From assembly GCA_016706865.1 (NCBI GenBank), contig JADJIS010000003.1, positions 434,001 through 498,000 of the forward strand: a stretch of 64,000 bases of DNA, written 5' to 3'. Each line of letters opens with the position of its first letter. Positions within the stretch are counted from its first letter, which is position 1. Of the stretch, positions 1 through 8,992 are shown piece by piece. The notes beneath the pieces were generated by a model. The model searched no databases and had not been told where the DNA came from. It saw only the letters and a list, made by a program, of their open reading frames with translations. The position numbers were made by a program, and so were the translations under genes. The stretch is from Bacteroidota bacterium. GTDB taxonomy: Bacteria; Bacteroidota; Bacteroidia; Chitinophagales; BACL12.

Positions 1-748
1 TACTACCGGTCAATGCTTTTTCAGGATTCACTTTTAATACTTTACAGATCATACTTTTTCGTGAAATTCCCACCATTACAGGCAATCCTATTTGTTTGAT
101 CACATCCAGATTTTTTGCAAGCAGATAATTATGTTCCGTTGTTTTGCCAAAACCAAAACCAGGGTCTATAATTATTTCTTCAATTCCCCGGCCTTTCAAA
201 GAGTGAATATTTTTGATGAAAAAATCAAATACCTCCCTGGTAACATCCGAATATTGAGGCTCCACCTGCATAGTTTCCGGTGTTCCCTGCATATGCATCA
301 ACACGTAGGGTACTTTTGTTTCCGCAGCAATTTTAAATATTTCCGGATCATAATTTCCTGCCGAAACATCGTTTATCAAATTTGCGCCCGCATTTATTGA
401 TTCTTTTGCCACTTTACCATAAACAGTATCTATGGAGATGGGAACAGTTCCAAATTCCTTTCGAATGGCTTTTATTATGGGAATTACCCGAAGGATTTCC
501 TCCTCTGCAGTAATTTTTTTCGCTCCGGGCCTTGTACTCATCCCTCCAACATCAATTATATCGGCTCCTTCCGAAATTAAACGAGCAGTGTGTTTTAGTG
601 CCGCATCCACTTCTGAATAATTGCCACCGTCAAAAAACGAGTCGGGAGTCACATTCAAAATCCCCATCACAATGGGTGTGGATAAATCGAGCAAACTATC
701 ACCAATCCTCAATGTTTTGTTCGGGTAGAAATAAGTAGTTTTGTCCAT
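1..748 (-). CDS. folP: Dihydropteroate synthase, 3' end cut by window edge
   Basis: This enzyme condenses 6-hydroxymethyl-7,8-dihydropterin pyrophosphate with p-aminobenzoate to give 7,8-dihydropteroate in cytosolic folate synthesis. The reverse strand reads from ATG at 748 as MDKTTYFYPNKTLRIGDSLL and then shows the family signatures: ILNVTPDSFFDGG (DHPS signature 1), IDVGGMSTRPGA (signature 2), SIDT, NDVSAG and MHMQGTPETM. The reading stays open to base 1, so the C-terminal part (roughly the last 25-30 residues, with the conserved SxR-type substrate loop region) lies outside. It is divergent from the DUF1599 gene starting at 766, so the 17-bp gap must hold overlapping or very short control regions. 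Identification is secure from the motifs. Confidence 0.96.
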   Translation of the reverse strand, partial: MDKTTYFYPNKTLRIGDSLLDLSTPIVMGILNVTPDSFFDGGNYSEVDAALKHTARLISEGADIIDVGGMSTRPGAKKITAEEEILRVIPIIKAIRKEFGTVPISIDTVYGKVAKESINAGANLINDVSAGNYDPEIFKIAAETKVPYVLMHMQGTPETMQVEPQYSDVTREVFDFFIKNIHSLKGRGIEEIIIDPGFGFGKTTEHNYLLAKNLDVIKQIGLPVMVGISRKSMICKVLKVNPEKALTGS

Positions 749-765
749 ATAATTTTACACCAATA

Positions 766-1323
766 ATGAATACAGCAGTGTCGAAAACAAATATACAATA
801 TGACGAGGCAGTGGAGGGTTGCCGGAACATTTTCATAAAAAAAATAAAGGATTATGGCACATCGTGGCGCATTTTAAGGCCTCAATCGATAACTGACCAA
901 ATTTTTATTAAAGCGCAACGCATCAGAACCATCGAACAAGCGGGTACATCCAAGGTGAATGAAGGGATTGAAGATGAGTTCAGAGGAATTATTAATTATG
1001 CGGCCATAGCGTTGATACAATTGCAGCTTACTGACAAGGATCCTATTCAACTTGATGCTGATCGGGCATTGGAATTATATAATGAACAAATCAATTTGGT
1101 GAAATCATTAATGGAGGATAAAAACCATGATTATGGAGAAGCCTGGCGCGATATGCGGATCCCGTCTTTTACAGATCTTATTTTGATGAAAATTTTGCGT
1201 GTAAAACAAATAGAGGAAAATGATGGTAAAACTTTGATCTCCGAAGGTGTTGCCTCGCATTATATGGATATGATAAACTACTCAATTTTTGCATTAATAA
1301 AACTCAAGGAAAATGAAAAATAG
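766..1323 (+). CDS. DUF1599 domain protein (two internal repeats)
   Basis: The protein has 185 residues, no signal peptide and no membrane segment, so it should be cytosolic. It resembles the DUF1599 family, found in Bacteroidota beside folP and a DoxX-type gene, which is the arrangement here; the biochemical role is unknown to me. It is an internal duplication: KDYGTSWRILRPQSITDQI near residues 27-47 matches HDYGEAWRDMRIPSFTDLI near 121-140, and INYAAIALIQL matches INYSIFALIKL at the end of each half. The ATG at 766 is the first plausible start. The stop overlaps the next gene's start at 1313 by 11 bases, which implies translational coupling with the BT_3928-type gene. Confidence 0.85.
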   Translation: MNTAVSKTNIQYDEAVEGCRNIFIKKIKDYGTSWRILRPQSITDQIFIKAQRIRTIEQAGTSKVNEGIEDEFRGIINYAAIALIQLQLTDKDPIQLDADRALELYNEQINLVKSLMEDKNHDYGEAWRDMRIPSFTDLILMKILRVKQIEENDGKTLISEGVASHYMDMINYSIFALIKLKENEK

Positions 1324-2968
1324 TGTTTTGTGGTTTTGCCGGATATTTGTCGGCGGTTTATTTATTTTCTCCGGACTGGTAAAAGCGAACGACCCTGTTG
1401 GATTTGGAATTAAACTGGAAGAATATTACGACGTATTTGCAGAACGTTGGTCGTGGACCTCTTTTTTATTTAAAGCAGATTGGGTTTTGGATACCATAAA
1501 TTTGCAGGCAGTTTTTTTAACCACACTGGAAGTTGCATTAGGTATTGCATTATTATTGGGATTATGGAAAAATCTTACTGCCTGGTTATTATTATTACTT
1601 ATTGCTTTTTTTACCTGGCTTACAGGATACTCCGCAATTACAGGTTCTGTAACAGATTGTGGTTGTTTTGGTGATTTTATTCCGCTTACTCCATGGCAAT
1701 CATTTTATAAGGATCTTGTGCTGATCTTTTTGATCATAATTATTTTCTTTCTCCGAAAAAATATTAAACCAATATTAAAACCTGTCCCTTCTTTTTTAAT
1801 TTTTGTATTGGTTACAGGATTTGCATGGTGGGTTAATTCGCATGTATTAAAACACGATGTATTTTTCGATTGGCGCCCTTATGCTGTAGGAAATAATATT
1901 CCGGAATTAATGGTAATTCCCCCCGATGCAGAAAAAGATGTTGTGGAGATGAATTACAATTATTCGAATGTAAAGAGCGGTGAGAAAATTAAATTGAAAT
2001 TTTTAAACACCGAACTCAGCGATAAAAACAAAATGGCGGAGCTGACAAAATATTCCAATGATAAAGAAAATTGGAAATTGGATACTTCGTATACTAAAAT
2101 AAAAGTGAAAGGATTTCGACCTAAGATCATTGATTTTGCAGTTTCGGATGAGAACGATAATTATATTACAGATCAGATTCTGAACAATCCTGATTATACT
2201 ATTATGGTGGTATCGGCACACTTCGATAAAACAAGCGATGAGGGATGGGAAAAAATACACAGCGTTCAACAAAATGCAGAAAAGGAAGGATTATTCACTT
2301 TTGCATTGGTTGCGGAGAGCAGAGAGGCTATAGAAACATTCCGTCACGAAAAACAAATGGCATTTCCCTTTTATACCGGTGATGGTAAGGTTTGTTTGAC
2401 AATAGGAAGAACAAATCCAAACATCGTGCTTTTAAAAAATGGGACTGTGATTGATAAATGGAGCTGGCGCGATCTTCCATCATTTGAGGAAATAAAAGCC
2501 GAACATTTTAAAGACAGACCGGCAGTGGAATTAAAACCTGTTACCGATGAAATGTTTGTAGTGGGTGAAAATGTTGTTCCTAAAATTATTAGTTCCAAAG
2601 AACCGTATAATGAATTCTTTTTACAGGATAGTATTGGGGGAGATGTAACTGCTGTCACATTAAATGATTCGTCATCCATAAATATGGTGGTGATAAATGA
2701 ATTGGGGCAAGATAAACTTACCGGCGATACATGGAAAGCGATTCTGACAGAGATGAAAAAGATGGATTCGACCGGACAAAAATATTTTGTAGTGAGCTCC
2801 GGGTCACCTGATATTCTAGTTTTGATGAAAAAGGCATCCGGATTAAATTACAGTTATTTTGTTTGTGATAAAGATGTTTTACATAAGATCATGAAAGAAA
2901 ATACCGGTATAGTTTCTATTGAAAAAGGAATTGTAGTTAAAAAGGTAGTGGAAGGTGCTTTGATATAA
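1313..2968 (+). CDS. BT_3928-type DoxX/MauE membrane protein with thioredoxin-like tail
   Basis: The 551-residue inner-membrane protein starts inside the end of the DUF1599 gene. Residues about 1-180 hold five hydrophobic helices; FVGGLFIFSGLVKANDP and the pair in TDCGCFGDFIPLTP are typical of the DoxX/MauE group, where such cysteines take part in disulfide or quinone redox chemistry. After the membrane part comes a soluble region with a thioredoxin-like pattern (TIMVVSAHFD, then LLKNGTVIDKW). A second, shorter region looks like a repeat of it (INMVVINELGQ, FVVSSGSPDI, IVSIEKGIVVKK). Bacteroidota homologues I recall are nearer 360-380 residues, so this version seems extended at the C-terminus. 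Membrane redox function is inferred. Confidence 0.8.
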   Translation: MKNSVLWFCRIFVGGLFIFSGLVKANDPVGFGIKLEEYYDVFAERWSWTSFLFKADWVLDTINLQAVFLTTLEVALGIALLLGLWKNLTAWLLLLLIAFFTWLTGYSAITGSVTDCGCFGDFIPLTPWQSFYKDLVLIFLIIIIFFLRKNIKPILKPVPSFLIFVLVTGFAWWVNSHVLKHDVFFDWRPYAVGNNIPELMVIPPDAEKDVVEMNYNYSNVKSGEKIKLKFLNTELSDKNKMAELTKYSNDKENWKLDTSYTKIKVKGFRPKIIDFAVSDENDNYITDQILNNPDYTIMVVSAHFDKTSDEGWEKIHSVQQNAEKEGLFTFALVAESREAIETFRHEKQMAFPFYTGDGKVCLTIGRTNPNIVLLKNGTVIDKWSWRDLPSFEEIKAEHFKDRPAVELKPVTDEMFVVGENVVPKIISSKEPYNEFFLQDSIGGDVTAVTLNDSSSINMVVINELGQDKLTGDTWKAILTEMKKMDSTGQKYFVVSSGSPDILVLMKKASGLNYSYFVCDKDVLHKIMKENTGIVSIEKGIVVKKVVEGALI

Positions 2969-3023
2969 ATTACTATTTTAATTTATGTAGAGATAAAATT
3001 ATTAAACCATTCAATAAGAGCAA

Positions 3024-4100
3024 TTGATAAAATTTATTTTCAAACGTCTTCTTTACGGATTATTTGTTTTGCTCGGAGTGGTGATAGTGGTTTTTTTATT
3101 ATTTCAACTGACTCGTATCAATCCGGAACGGCAGATAGCAGGTGAAAAAGCAGACAAACAGACCATCGAAAATATTAAAAGGGAGTTGGGTTTAGATCTG
3201 CCTGTGGGCCAACAATTACTCGTTTATCTCAACGATATTTCTCCATTGAGTTTTCACAATAATACCAACAGCGAATCCAGATATTTTTTAAATAAGGATA
3301 AATATGAATACGGAAAAATATTGTCTATTGGTTCCACTTCCTTTGTAATTAAAAAACCTTTTCTCAGTCGCTCCTATACAAGCAAAAGAAGGGTGAGTGA
3401 AATTTTATCTGAACGCATTCCGAATACTTTGGTTCTTGCGTTAACGGCAATGATATTTGCGACAGTTATCGGAATTGTTTTTGGCGTGGCAGCAGCTATA
3501 AAACCAAATTCGCTGCTCGACAGATTTTGCACTGCGGTAAGTGTTTTGGGAATTTCTTTTCCTTCCTTTTTTGTGGGAATTATACTCCAATTAGTATTTG
3601 CATATTTACTGGTTTCCATAACCGGATTAAACATGACAGGTGATCTTTACGTAACGGATGGTTACACCGGAGAAAAATATCTTGAACTTAAAAACCTCAT
3701 ACTTCCGGCCTTTGCTTTGGGAATTCGCCCAATTGCCGTTATTACACAACTTACAAGAAGCGCCATGATCGATGTGATGCATAATGATTATATCCGCACC
3801 GCCAGAGCAAAGGGATTAAATGAAAATACCATACTTTTTAAACACGCATTAAAAAATGCATTAAATCCTGTGGTTACCTCTGTATCCGGTTGGCTCGCGA
3901 GTTTACTTACGGGTGCATTTTTTATTGAAGCAATATTTAATTACAACGGAATTGGATATGAAACGGTAAATGCCTTAAAAACTTTTGATTATCCTGTTGC
4001 CATGGGTGCAATTTTATATACCGCTGTTATTTTTGTGGCAATTAGTATTTTAGCAGATATTTTATATTCGGTTATTGATCCGCGTATTCGAATTTCTTAA
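3024..4100 (+). CDS. ABC transporter permease, DppB/OppB type
   Basis: This 358-residue integral membrane protein belongs to the dipeptide/oligopeptide (binding-protein-dependent) permease family. The N-terminus IKFIFKRLLYGLFVLLGVVI is characteristic of DppB-like permeases, and the EAA loop is visible as DYIRTARAKGLNENTILFKHA near residues 255-275, which contacts the ATPase. It ends with YSVIDPRIRIS, again typical. The start is TTG at 3024; no in-frame ATG fits the conserved N-terminus. No ATPase, second permease or binding protein lies next to it, so its partners must be elsewhere, as is common in Bacteroidota. The residue 60-120 insertion before the transmembrane domain is usual for the group. 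The substrate is not deducible. Confidence 0.9.
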   Translation: MIKFIFKRLLYGLFVLLGVVIVVFLLFQLTRINPERQIAGEKADKQTIENIKRELGLDLPVGQQLLVYLNDISPLSFHNNTNSESRYFLNKDKYEYGKILSIGSTSFVIKKPFLSRSYTSKRRVSEILSERIPNTLVLALTAMIFATVIGIVFGVAAAIKPNSLLDRFCTAVSVLGISFPSFFVGIILQLVFAYLLVSITGLNMTGDLYVTDGYTGEKYLELKNLILPAFALGIRPIAVITQLTRSAMIDVMHNDYIRTARAKGLNENTILFKHALKNALNPVVTSVSGWLASLLTGAFFIEAIFNYNGIGYETVNALKTFDYPVAMGAILYTAVIFVAISILADILYSVIDPRIRIS

Positions 4101-4101
4101 T

Positions 4102-4620
4102 ATGAGAATATATCTTTTGGGTTTTATGGGCTCCGGTAAATCAACTTTTGGAAAAAAACTTTCTGAGAAGTTGGATTATACACTCATGGATATTGATCAG
4201 ATGATGGAAGTTTTGGAAAAGAAATCGGTGTCAGAAATATTTAAGGAAAAAGGGGAGGAGTATTTCCGTCGATTGGAAGCCGATATTTTACATTCTTCGG
4301 TTTTGCATAAAAATGCAGTTATTTCCTGCGGTGGAGGAACTCCCTGTTATTTCGACAATATGGATTGGATGAATGAAAGAGGATTAACCATTTATCTCAA
4401 CATGCCACCCGAAATATTATATGGCAGATTAAAAGAGAGAAAAGCAAAAAGACCTTTAATAGCAAACCTTACCGATCCCGAATTAAAGGATTATATTTTT
4501 CAAAAATTATCAGAACGCGAAATATATTATCTGCGCTCTAAACTCATCATGGATGTTTCTGTTATGGAAGTAAAAGACAGAATAGAATTAGTAAAAATGA
4601 GGATGTTGACCGAACCTTAA
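4102..4620 (+). CDS. aroK: Shikimate kinase
   Basis: Phosphorylates shikimate to shikimate 3-phosphate with ATP in chorismate and aromatic amino acid synthesis. The 172-residue protein begins MRIYLLGFMGSGKSTFGKKL, whose GFMGSGKST is the Walker A loop; DIDQMME supplies the substrate/Mg aspartate, EYFRRLE the shikimate-binding arginine, and ISCGGGTPCY the GGG shikimate loop. LKERKAKRPLI is the LID region. The ATG at 4102 is preferred over an in-frame TTG at 4075 because the protein then starts directly before the P-loop, as in the family. It follows the ABC permease stop by one base, so co-transcription is likely although the functions are unrelated. It converges on the next gene with a 3-base overlap of stop codons. 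Confidence 0.96.
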   Translation: MRIYLLGFMGSGKSTFGKKLSEKLDYTLMDIDQMMEVLEKKSVSEIFKEKGEEYFRRLEADILHSSVLHKNAVISCGGGTPCYFDNMDWMNERGLTIYLNMPPEILYGRLKERKAKRPLIANLTDPELKDYIFQKLSEREIYYLRSKLIMDVSVMEVKDRIELVKMRMLTEP

Positions 4621-5132
4621 GATAAATATATCCCACTATTTTCCGCATCGCTTAAAATCACCTTAATATGTTCGTGAATGGTAGTGCTCAACGACAATCC
4701 TACATAATCGGGACTCACAGGAAACAATTTGTGTTTGCGTTCCACTAACACTGCATTGCGGATCTTTTTGGGCGAAAAACTCAATAGAGGTTTTATTGCA
4801 TACAATAATGTTCTTCCGGTATTCGCAACATCATCCACCACAATAATTACCTTGTTATCTATTTCCTCTTCGGTGAGATTTAATTCCACAGCACTGTTGC
4901 CGGGGTCGTTTTTATCTAATTCGATATGCGTTAATAAAAGTTTGGTGCTTACGATCTTCTTTAATTCGTTATATAATAATTCGGCAAAAGTATAACCTTC
5001 GGTTGCCTTACAAATACCGGCAATTACAATTTCTGTTTCCTCATAATTATCCTCTGCAATTTCGTACGCAATGCGTTTGATCTTTTGATTTATTTTTTCT
5101 GCAGAAACAATTTTTGTTAATGTTTGCTCCAT
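4617..5132 (-). CDS. Type I phosphoribosyltransferase family protein
   Basis: The 171-residue cytosolic protein carries the PRPP-binding signature KVIIVVDDVANTGRTLLYAI at about residues 92-111, diagnostic of type I phosphoribosyltransferases. Overall layout resembles the PyrR/uracil-PRTase-like group, but a separate and clearer PyrR is encoded at 23347, so this is likely a second paralogue with a different base specificity, which I cannot assign. It lies one base downstream of the secreted subtilase gene on the same strand and may be read from that promoter. Its stop overlaps the convergent aroK stop. Alternative: a hypoxanthine or xanthine PRTase; the acceptor-base pocket cannot be judged without an alignment. 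Confidence 0.85.
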   Translation of the reverse strand: MEQTLTKIVSAEKINQKIKRIAYEIAEDNYEETEIVIAGICKATEGYTFAELLYNELKKIVSTKLLLTHIELDKNDPGNSAVELNLTEEEIDNKVIIVVDDVANTGRTLLYAIKPLLSFSPKKIRNAVLVERKHKLFPVSPDYVGLSLSTTIHEHIKVILSDAENSGIYLS

Positions 5133-5133
5133 A

Positions 5134-7575
5134 TTATTTAATTACTGTGATAGTTTTTGAATACCGTGTATCCTCGTTATAAATTAATAAATTATAGATC
5201 CCGGCGGGTAATGTAGAAATATCCAATATGGTATCTCCCGCATTGCTTAGTGTATTTATTACACTATGTCCTGTGATATTGCTCAATACAATATTACTTT
5301 CCACCGATATTCCTTCAATATGTAGGGAGCCTGATGCCGGATTCGGATAAACAATTATCATTTTTTCTTCTTCCATCCCCTCCTTTAATGGTAAGGTTGT
5401 GAAAGTGAAAGTATCACTCCAATCACTTAATCCGTAAGTATCACAATATGCTCTAACCGAACAGGTATAGGTTGAATTTGGAGATAATCCGTTTAATATT
5501 TTTGAATTGCTGAATGCTTTAATTTTAGTGGTAGTACCTCCGGTTTTATGATAACTTATCTGATACCCTACGGCATTTGGAATAAGGTCCCACTTTATTA
5601 ATGCCTTGGTTGCCATAACATTTAACAATTCAATATTTTGGGGCGGATTAGAATAATTATCAGCCTCACATCCCCAATCTCCTGTTAAAGTTCTGAATGC
5701 ATCTGCTTTGCCATATCCCCATCTGTTATTCGGCAGATCTTCACCTGTAAAAACATCAGATCTTCCCTGACTTAAAATCGCATCTTTTATCTCCGCATAA
5801 TTGGCTTCGGGATTTTTTTGAAGATATAATGCAGCAATTCCTGCAACCTCCGGACTCGCAAAAGAAGTTCCGTTATAAATATAATGTTCACCATCCAACG
5901 ATATATATGTTGCAAGTCCAAGACCTATCAACCATTCGGTTAAAATAGTGGAGCCCGTAGATAAAACCCTGCAACCCGGTGCACAGATATCAGGTTTTAT
6001 CCTGTTGTCGCGTGTTGGTCCGTGACTCGATGAAATATACAGATCACCAACAGGATCGAAAAAATTGGCTATCACTCCATAATAATTGGTCATGGTATCT
6101 CTGTTCACATAATTGCCAACAGTAATAACATGATCGCTGCATTGCCAGTCACTCACTATAGATTGATCCAAATCGGGTAAACGGTAATTAATTATTTCGG
6201 GTAAGGTTCCTGCATCGGGCAATCCGGTAGTAACATAATTTGAAAATCCTGTTGCAGCTTCTGTACTCCAAACATCAAAATGTCCGGCTCCACTTGTGGT
6301 TAATCGCCAATAATAGGTTGAAATGCTCGGTGTGATAACAAATTCAATTAAATATCTTCCATCCAATAACTGCGCATAAAGTTGAACATTTCCTGCTCCC
6401 GGAATCGTAAACAATATGGAGTCAATAATATCTGTATCAAAATTAAAATCACTCAACATATTAATAGATGGAGTGGAACCAATACTTGCAAAACCTGTCG
6501 GATTATCAGCACTGATCCTAAAATCCACATTATTAAAATCAGCAGTATCTGCCCACAATTGCCAATAAACAAGATTCGTATAGCTTAATTTTTTAAACCA
6601 GGTAAATTGTTCGGTGGCCGTAACATCGTATCCCAGGTGAAAGGACAAAGTTCCTGCATTACCTGCTGCTGCAACAAATGCCCGGCCATTTTGGGCCTCA
6701 ATAAGTTCATTCAATGCCTGCGTAGTAAGGTCTAAACCATCATGCGAACCTGCATAAGAACCATAGCTGGTATTAATTACACAGGGTTTGTTTAGTGCAT
6801 TGGCTCTGTCATAAATATAAGAAACGGCATCAACGGTGTTTGATAAATAATCGCTCTCAAAATTTAGTGCAACCAAAATCAGGTCGGCATTTGGTGCAAC
6901 TCCCCGGTATTTATTTGATGCATTTCCACTTGATGCTGCAACACCTGCCACTCCTGTGCCGTGACTGTAATTTTCACCGTCATAATCGTTACTGGTGCAG
7001 GTTCCGTTTGCAATCATGGCACTGTCACACTCAATTCCATATCCATAATCCACAGGGGCAGTTCCGTCAGCTGAGTTTTGGTCCCACACGTATTTTATGC
7101 GCGAATTACCCTCTGAATCTGTAAAATCCTCATGATCAATATCAAATGGGGTGTCAATTACGCCAATAACAACTCCTGTTCCATCGTACCCCTGTTCAAG
7201 AGGCCACATCCCCAAATATGCTGAGTCAACATTGTTGTGTTTAACCATCACATCGTTCAACAAGGTGAGTTTTGCTGTGGGAATATCAATAACCTCCACA
7301 AATAGTTCTTTGTTTAATAGTCTGATATTACTCACCGGAAGATTAGCGGAAACTATTGATTTTGTTGAAAATTTAACGTTGCCATTGTTACTTAGGATAA
7401 AATTTTCAATTTGTTTTACATCACCTTTTATTAAAACAGGAACAATTTCTCCTGCAGTGCGTTTGGCCATTTCATGGTATGCAGATAACGTTATCTTGTT
7501 TTTTATGGATTTATTTTGCGTTATACCTACTAGTGGTAACACAAAAAACAGCAGAACCAGTAGTTTTGATCTCAT
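5134..7575 (-). CDS. Secreted S8 subtilisin-like protease with T9SS sorting domain
   Basis: An 813-residue extracellular serine endopeptidase. A signal peptide (MRSKLLVLLFFVLPLVGITQ) is followed by a propeptide-like stretch. The catalytic triad is visible as Asp141 in VIGVIDTPFDIDHEDF, His205 in YSHGTGVAG and the serine in NGTSFASPEVAG near residue 570. Between His and Ser lies a long insertion of about 200 residues that probably forms a jelly-roll subdomain. A fibronectin type III domain (IELLNVMATKALIKWDLIPN onward, about 645-730) precedes the C-terminal T9SS type A sorting domain (VYPNPASGSLHIEG ... GIYNLLIYNED), which directs export across the outer membrane and surface attachment or release. 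All three catalytic residues are present, so activity is expected. Confidence 0.95.
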   Translation of the reverse strand: MRSKLLVLLFFVLPLVGITQNKSIKNKITLSAYHEMAKRTAGEIVPVLIKGDVKQIENFILSNNGNVKFSTKSIVSANLPVSNIRLLNKELFVEVIDIPTAKLTLLNDVMVKHNNVDSAYLGMWPLEQGYDGTGVVIGVIDTPFDIDHEDFTDSEGNSRIKYVWDQNSADGTAPVDYGYGIECDSAMIANGTCTSNDYDGENYSHGTGVAGVAASSGNASNKYRGVAPNADLILVALNFESDYLSNTVDAVSYIYDRANALNKPCVINTSYGSYAGSHDGLDLTTQALNELIEAQNGRAFVAAAGNAGTLSFHLGYDVTATEQFTWFKKLSYTNLVYWQLWADTADFNNVDFRISADNPTGFASIGSTPSINMLSDFNFDTDIIDSILFTIPGAGNVQLYAQLLDGRYLIEFVITPSISTYYWRLTTSGAGHFDVWSTEAATGFSNYVTTGLPDAGTLPEIINYRLPDLDQSIVSDWQCSDHVITVGNYVNRDTMTNYYGVIANFFDPVGDLYISSSHGPTRDNRIKPDICAPGCRVLSTGSTILTEWLIGLGLATYISLDGEHYIYNGTSFASPEVAGIAALYLQKNPEANYAEIKDAILSQGRSDVFTGEDLPNNRWGYGKADAFRTLTGDWGCEADNYSNPPQNIELLNVMATKALIKWDLIPNAVGYQISYHKTGGTTTKIKAFSNSKILNGLSPNSTYTCSVRAYCDTYGLSDWSDTFTFTTLPLKEGMEEEKMIIVYPNPASGSLHIEGISVESNIVLSNITGHSVINTLSNAGDTILDISTLPAGIYNLLIYNEDTRYSKTITVIK

Positions 7576-7643
7576 AACTGTGAATAGTTAATTATTACAG
7601 TCATAAAATTACGCTTAATTTAGCAACCGTCTAAACTGTGTGT

Positions 7644-8960
7644 ATGGATTTGGTTTTACAGGTAGCATTTGCAGTGATATTCGGTGTTTCCGCCTGGATA
7701 GCAGGTAAGAAATTTGTTTCTATCAGAAGGAATATTTTTTTAGGGAGACCGGAAAAATTAAATGACAATCCCGCACTCCGTTGGAAGAATATGACACTTT
7801 TTGCTTTGGGGCAGAAAAAAATGTTTCGAAAACCCTTACCTGCCGTTTTACACTTATTTATTTATGTAAGTTTTGTAATTGTAAATATTGAGGTGCTGGA
7901 AATTGTTGTGGATGGACTTTCTGGAAGTCACCGTTTTTTCGCGCCTTATTTGGGTGGTTTTTATACTTTCATGATCGGTATTATTGAATTTCTTGCATTG
8001 CTCGCATTAATTGCGACAATTATATTTTTGATCAGAAGAAATGTATTAAAAATAAAAAGGTTCACGCAATCAGAATTAAAAGGATGGCCTTTTAAGGATG
8101 CAAATTTTATTCTGTTGATGGAGTTTATTTTAGTGATCGCTATTTTAACCATGAATGCAGCAGATGTTCAATTACAGAATTTAGGTGCTGAACATTATTA
8201 CAATACAGGAAATTTGATAGTATCTCAATTTACTTCTGCAATATTTTCAGGCGTTAATATGGAATCACTAATTGTGATTGAACGAGTGGCCTGGTGGCTG
8301 CATATTATCGGTATATTATTTTTTCTGAATTATATTCCTTATTCTAAACATTTACATATCATTCTTGCATTTCCCAATTCTTGGTATATGCGTTTAAATG
8401 ATAAAGGCATAATAGAAAATATGCCGGTTATTATGAATGAAGTTAAATCAATGGTGGATCCTTCCGCTCAGGTTACCACAATTGTTGATCCGCCTAAAAC
8501 ATTTGGTGCAAAGGATGTGACTGATCTTAGCTGGAAACATTTATTGGATGCCTATTCCTGTACCGAATGTGGAAGATGCACCGCAGCTTGTCCCGCAAAT
8601 ATTACAGGAAAAAAATTATCTCCCCGAAAAATTATGATGGATACGCGCGACAGATTGGAGGAAATAGGAAATAATCTTTCGAAACATGGAAAAGATTTTG
8701 TTGATAATAAAGCCTTGTATGGAGATTATATTACAGCGGAGGAATTACGTGCCTGCACAACCTGTAATGCATGTGTGGAAGAGTGTCCCGTTAATATAAA
8801 TCCATTAAGTATTATTGTTGAACTGAGAAGATATGCGGTGATGGAATTAAGTGATGCGCCACAAGAATGGAATGTGATGTTTAATAATATGGAAAACAAT
8901 CAGGCGCCATGGCAATTTAATCCTGCCGACAGGATCAAATGGGCAGATGAAATTAAATAA
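7644..8960 (+). CDS. Membrane-anchored 4Fe-4S electron-transfer protein (HdrC/GlpC-like)
   Basis: The 438-residue protein has about five or six N-terminal membrane helices (to roughly residue 230) followed by a cytosolic domain with two 4Fe-4S motifs: CTECGRCTAACP near residue 308 and CTTCNACVEECP near 370. This layout is that of the (Fe-S)-binding proteins related to heterodisulfide reductase subunits, which pass electrons between a quinone pool or haem and a partner CCG-domain protein. That partner is encoded 32 bases downstream. I chose ATG at 7644 rather than the in-frame GTG at 7638. The four-cysteine motifs are intact. The physiological donor and acceptor are unknown; lactate, glycolate or acyl-CoA-linked electron flow are known roles of relatives. 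Confidence 0.88.
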   Translation: MDLVLQVAFAVIFGVSAWIAGKKFVSIRRNIFLGRPEKLNDNPALRWKNMTLFALGQKKMFRKPLPAVLHLFIYVSFVIVNIEVLEIVVDGLSGSHRFFAPYLGGFYTFMIGIIEFLALLALIATIIFLIRRNVLKIKRFTQSELKGWPFKDANFILLMEFILVIAILTMNAADVQLQNLGAEHYYNTGNLIVSQFTSAIFSGVNMESLIVIERVAWWLHIIGILFFLNYIPYSKHLHIILAFPNSWYMRLNDKGIIENMPVIMNEVKSMVDPSAQVTTIVDPPKTFGAKDVTDLSWKHLLDAYSCTECGRCTAACPANITGKKLSPRKIMMDTRDRLEEIGNNLSKHGKDFVDNKALYGDYITAEELRACTTCNACVEECPVNINPLSIIVELRRYAVMELSDAPQEWNVMFNNMENNQAPWQFNPADRIKWADEIK

Positions 8961-8992
8961 AGATTTAAATAAGGAATATTAAGTATTATTTA

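Noticed and set aside
5134..7591. Forward-strand frames within the subtilase gene (for example 7151-7591)
   Set aside because: They are shadows of a gene whose catalytic motifs are all on the other strand.
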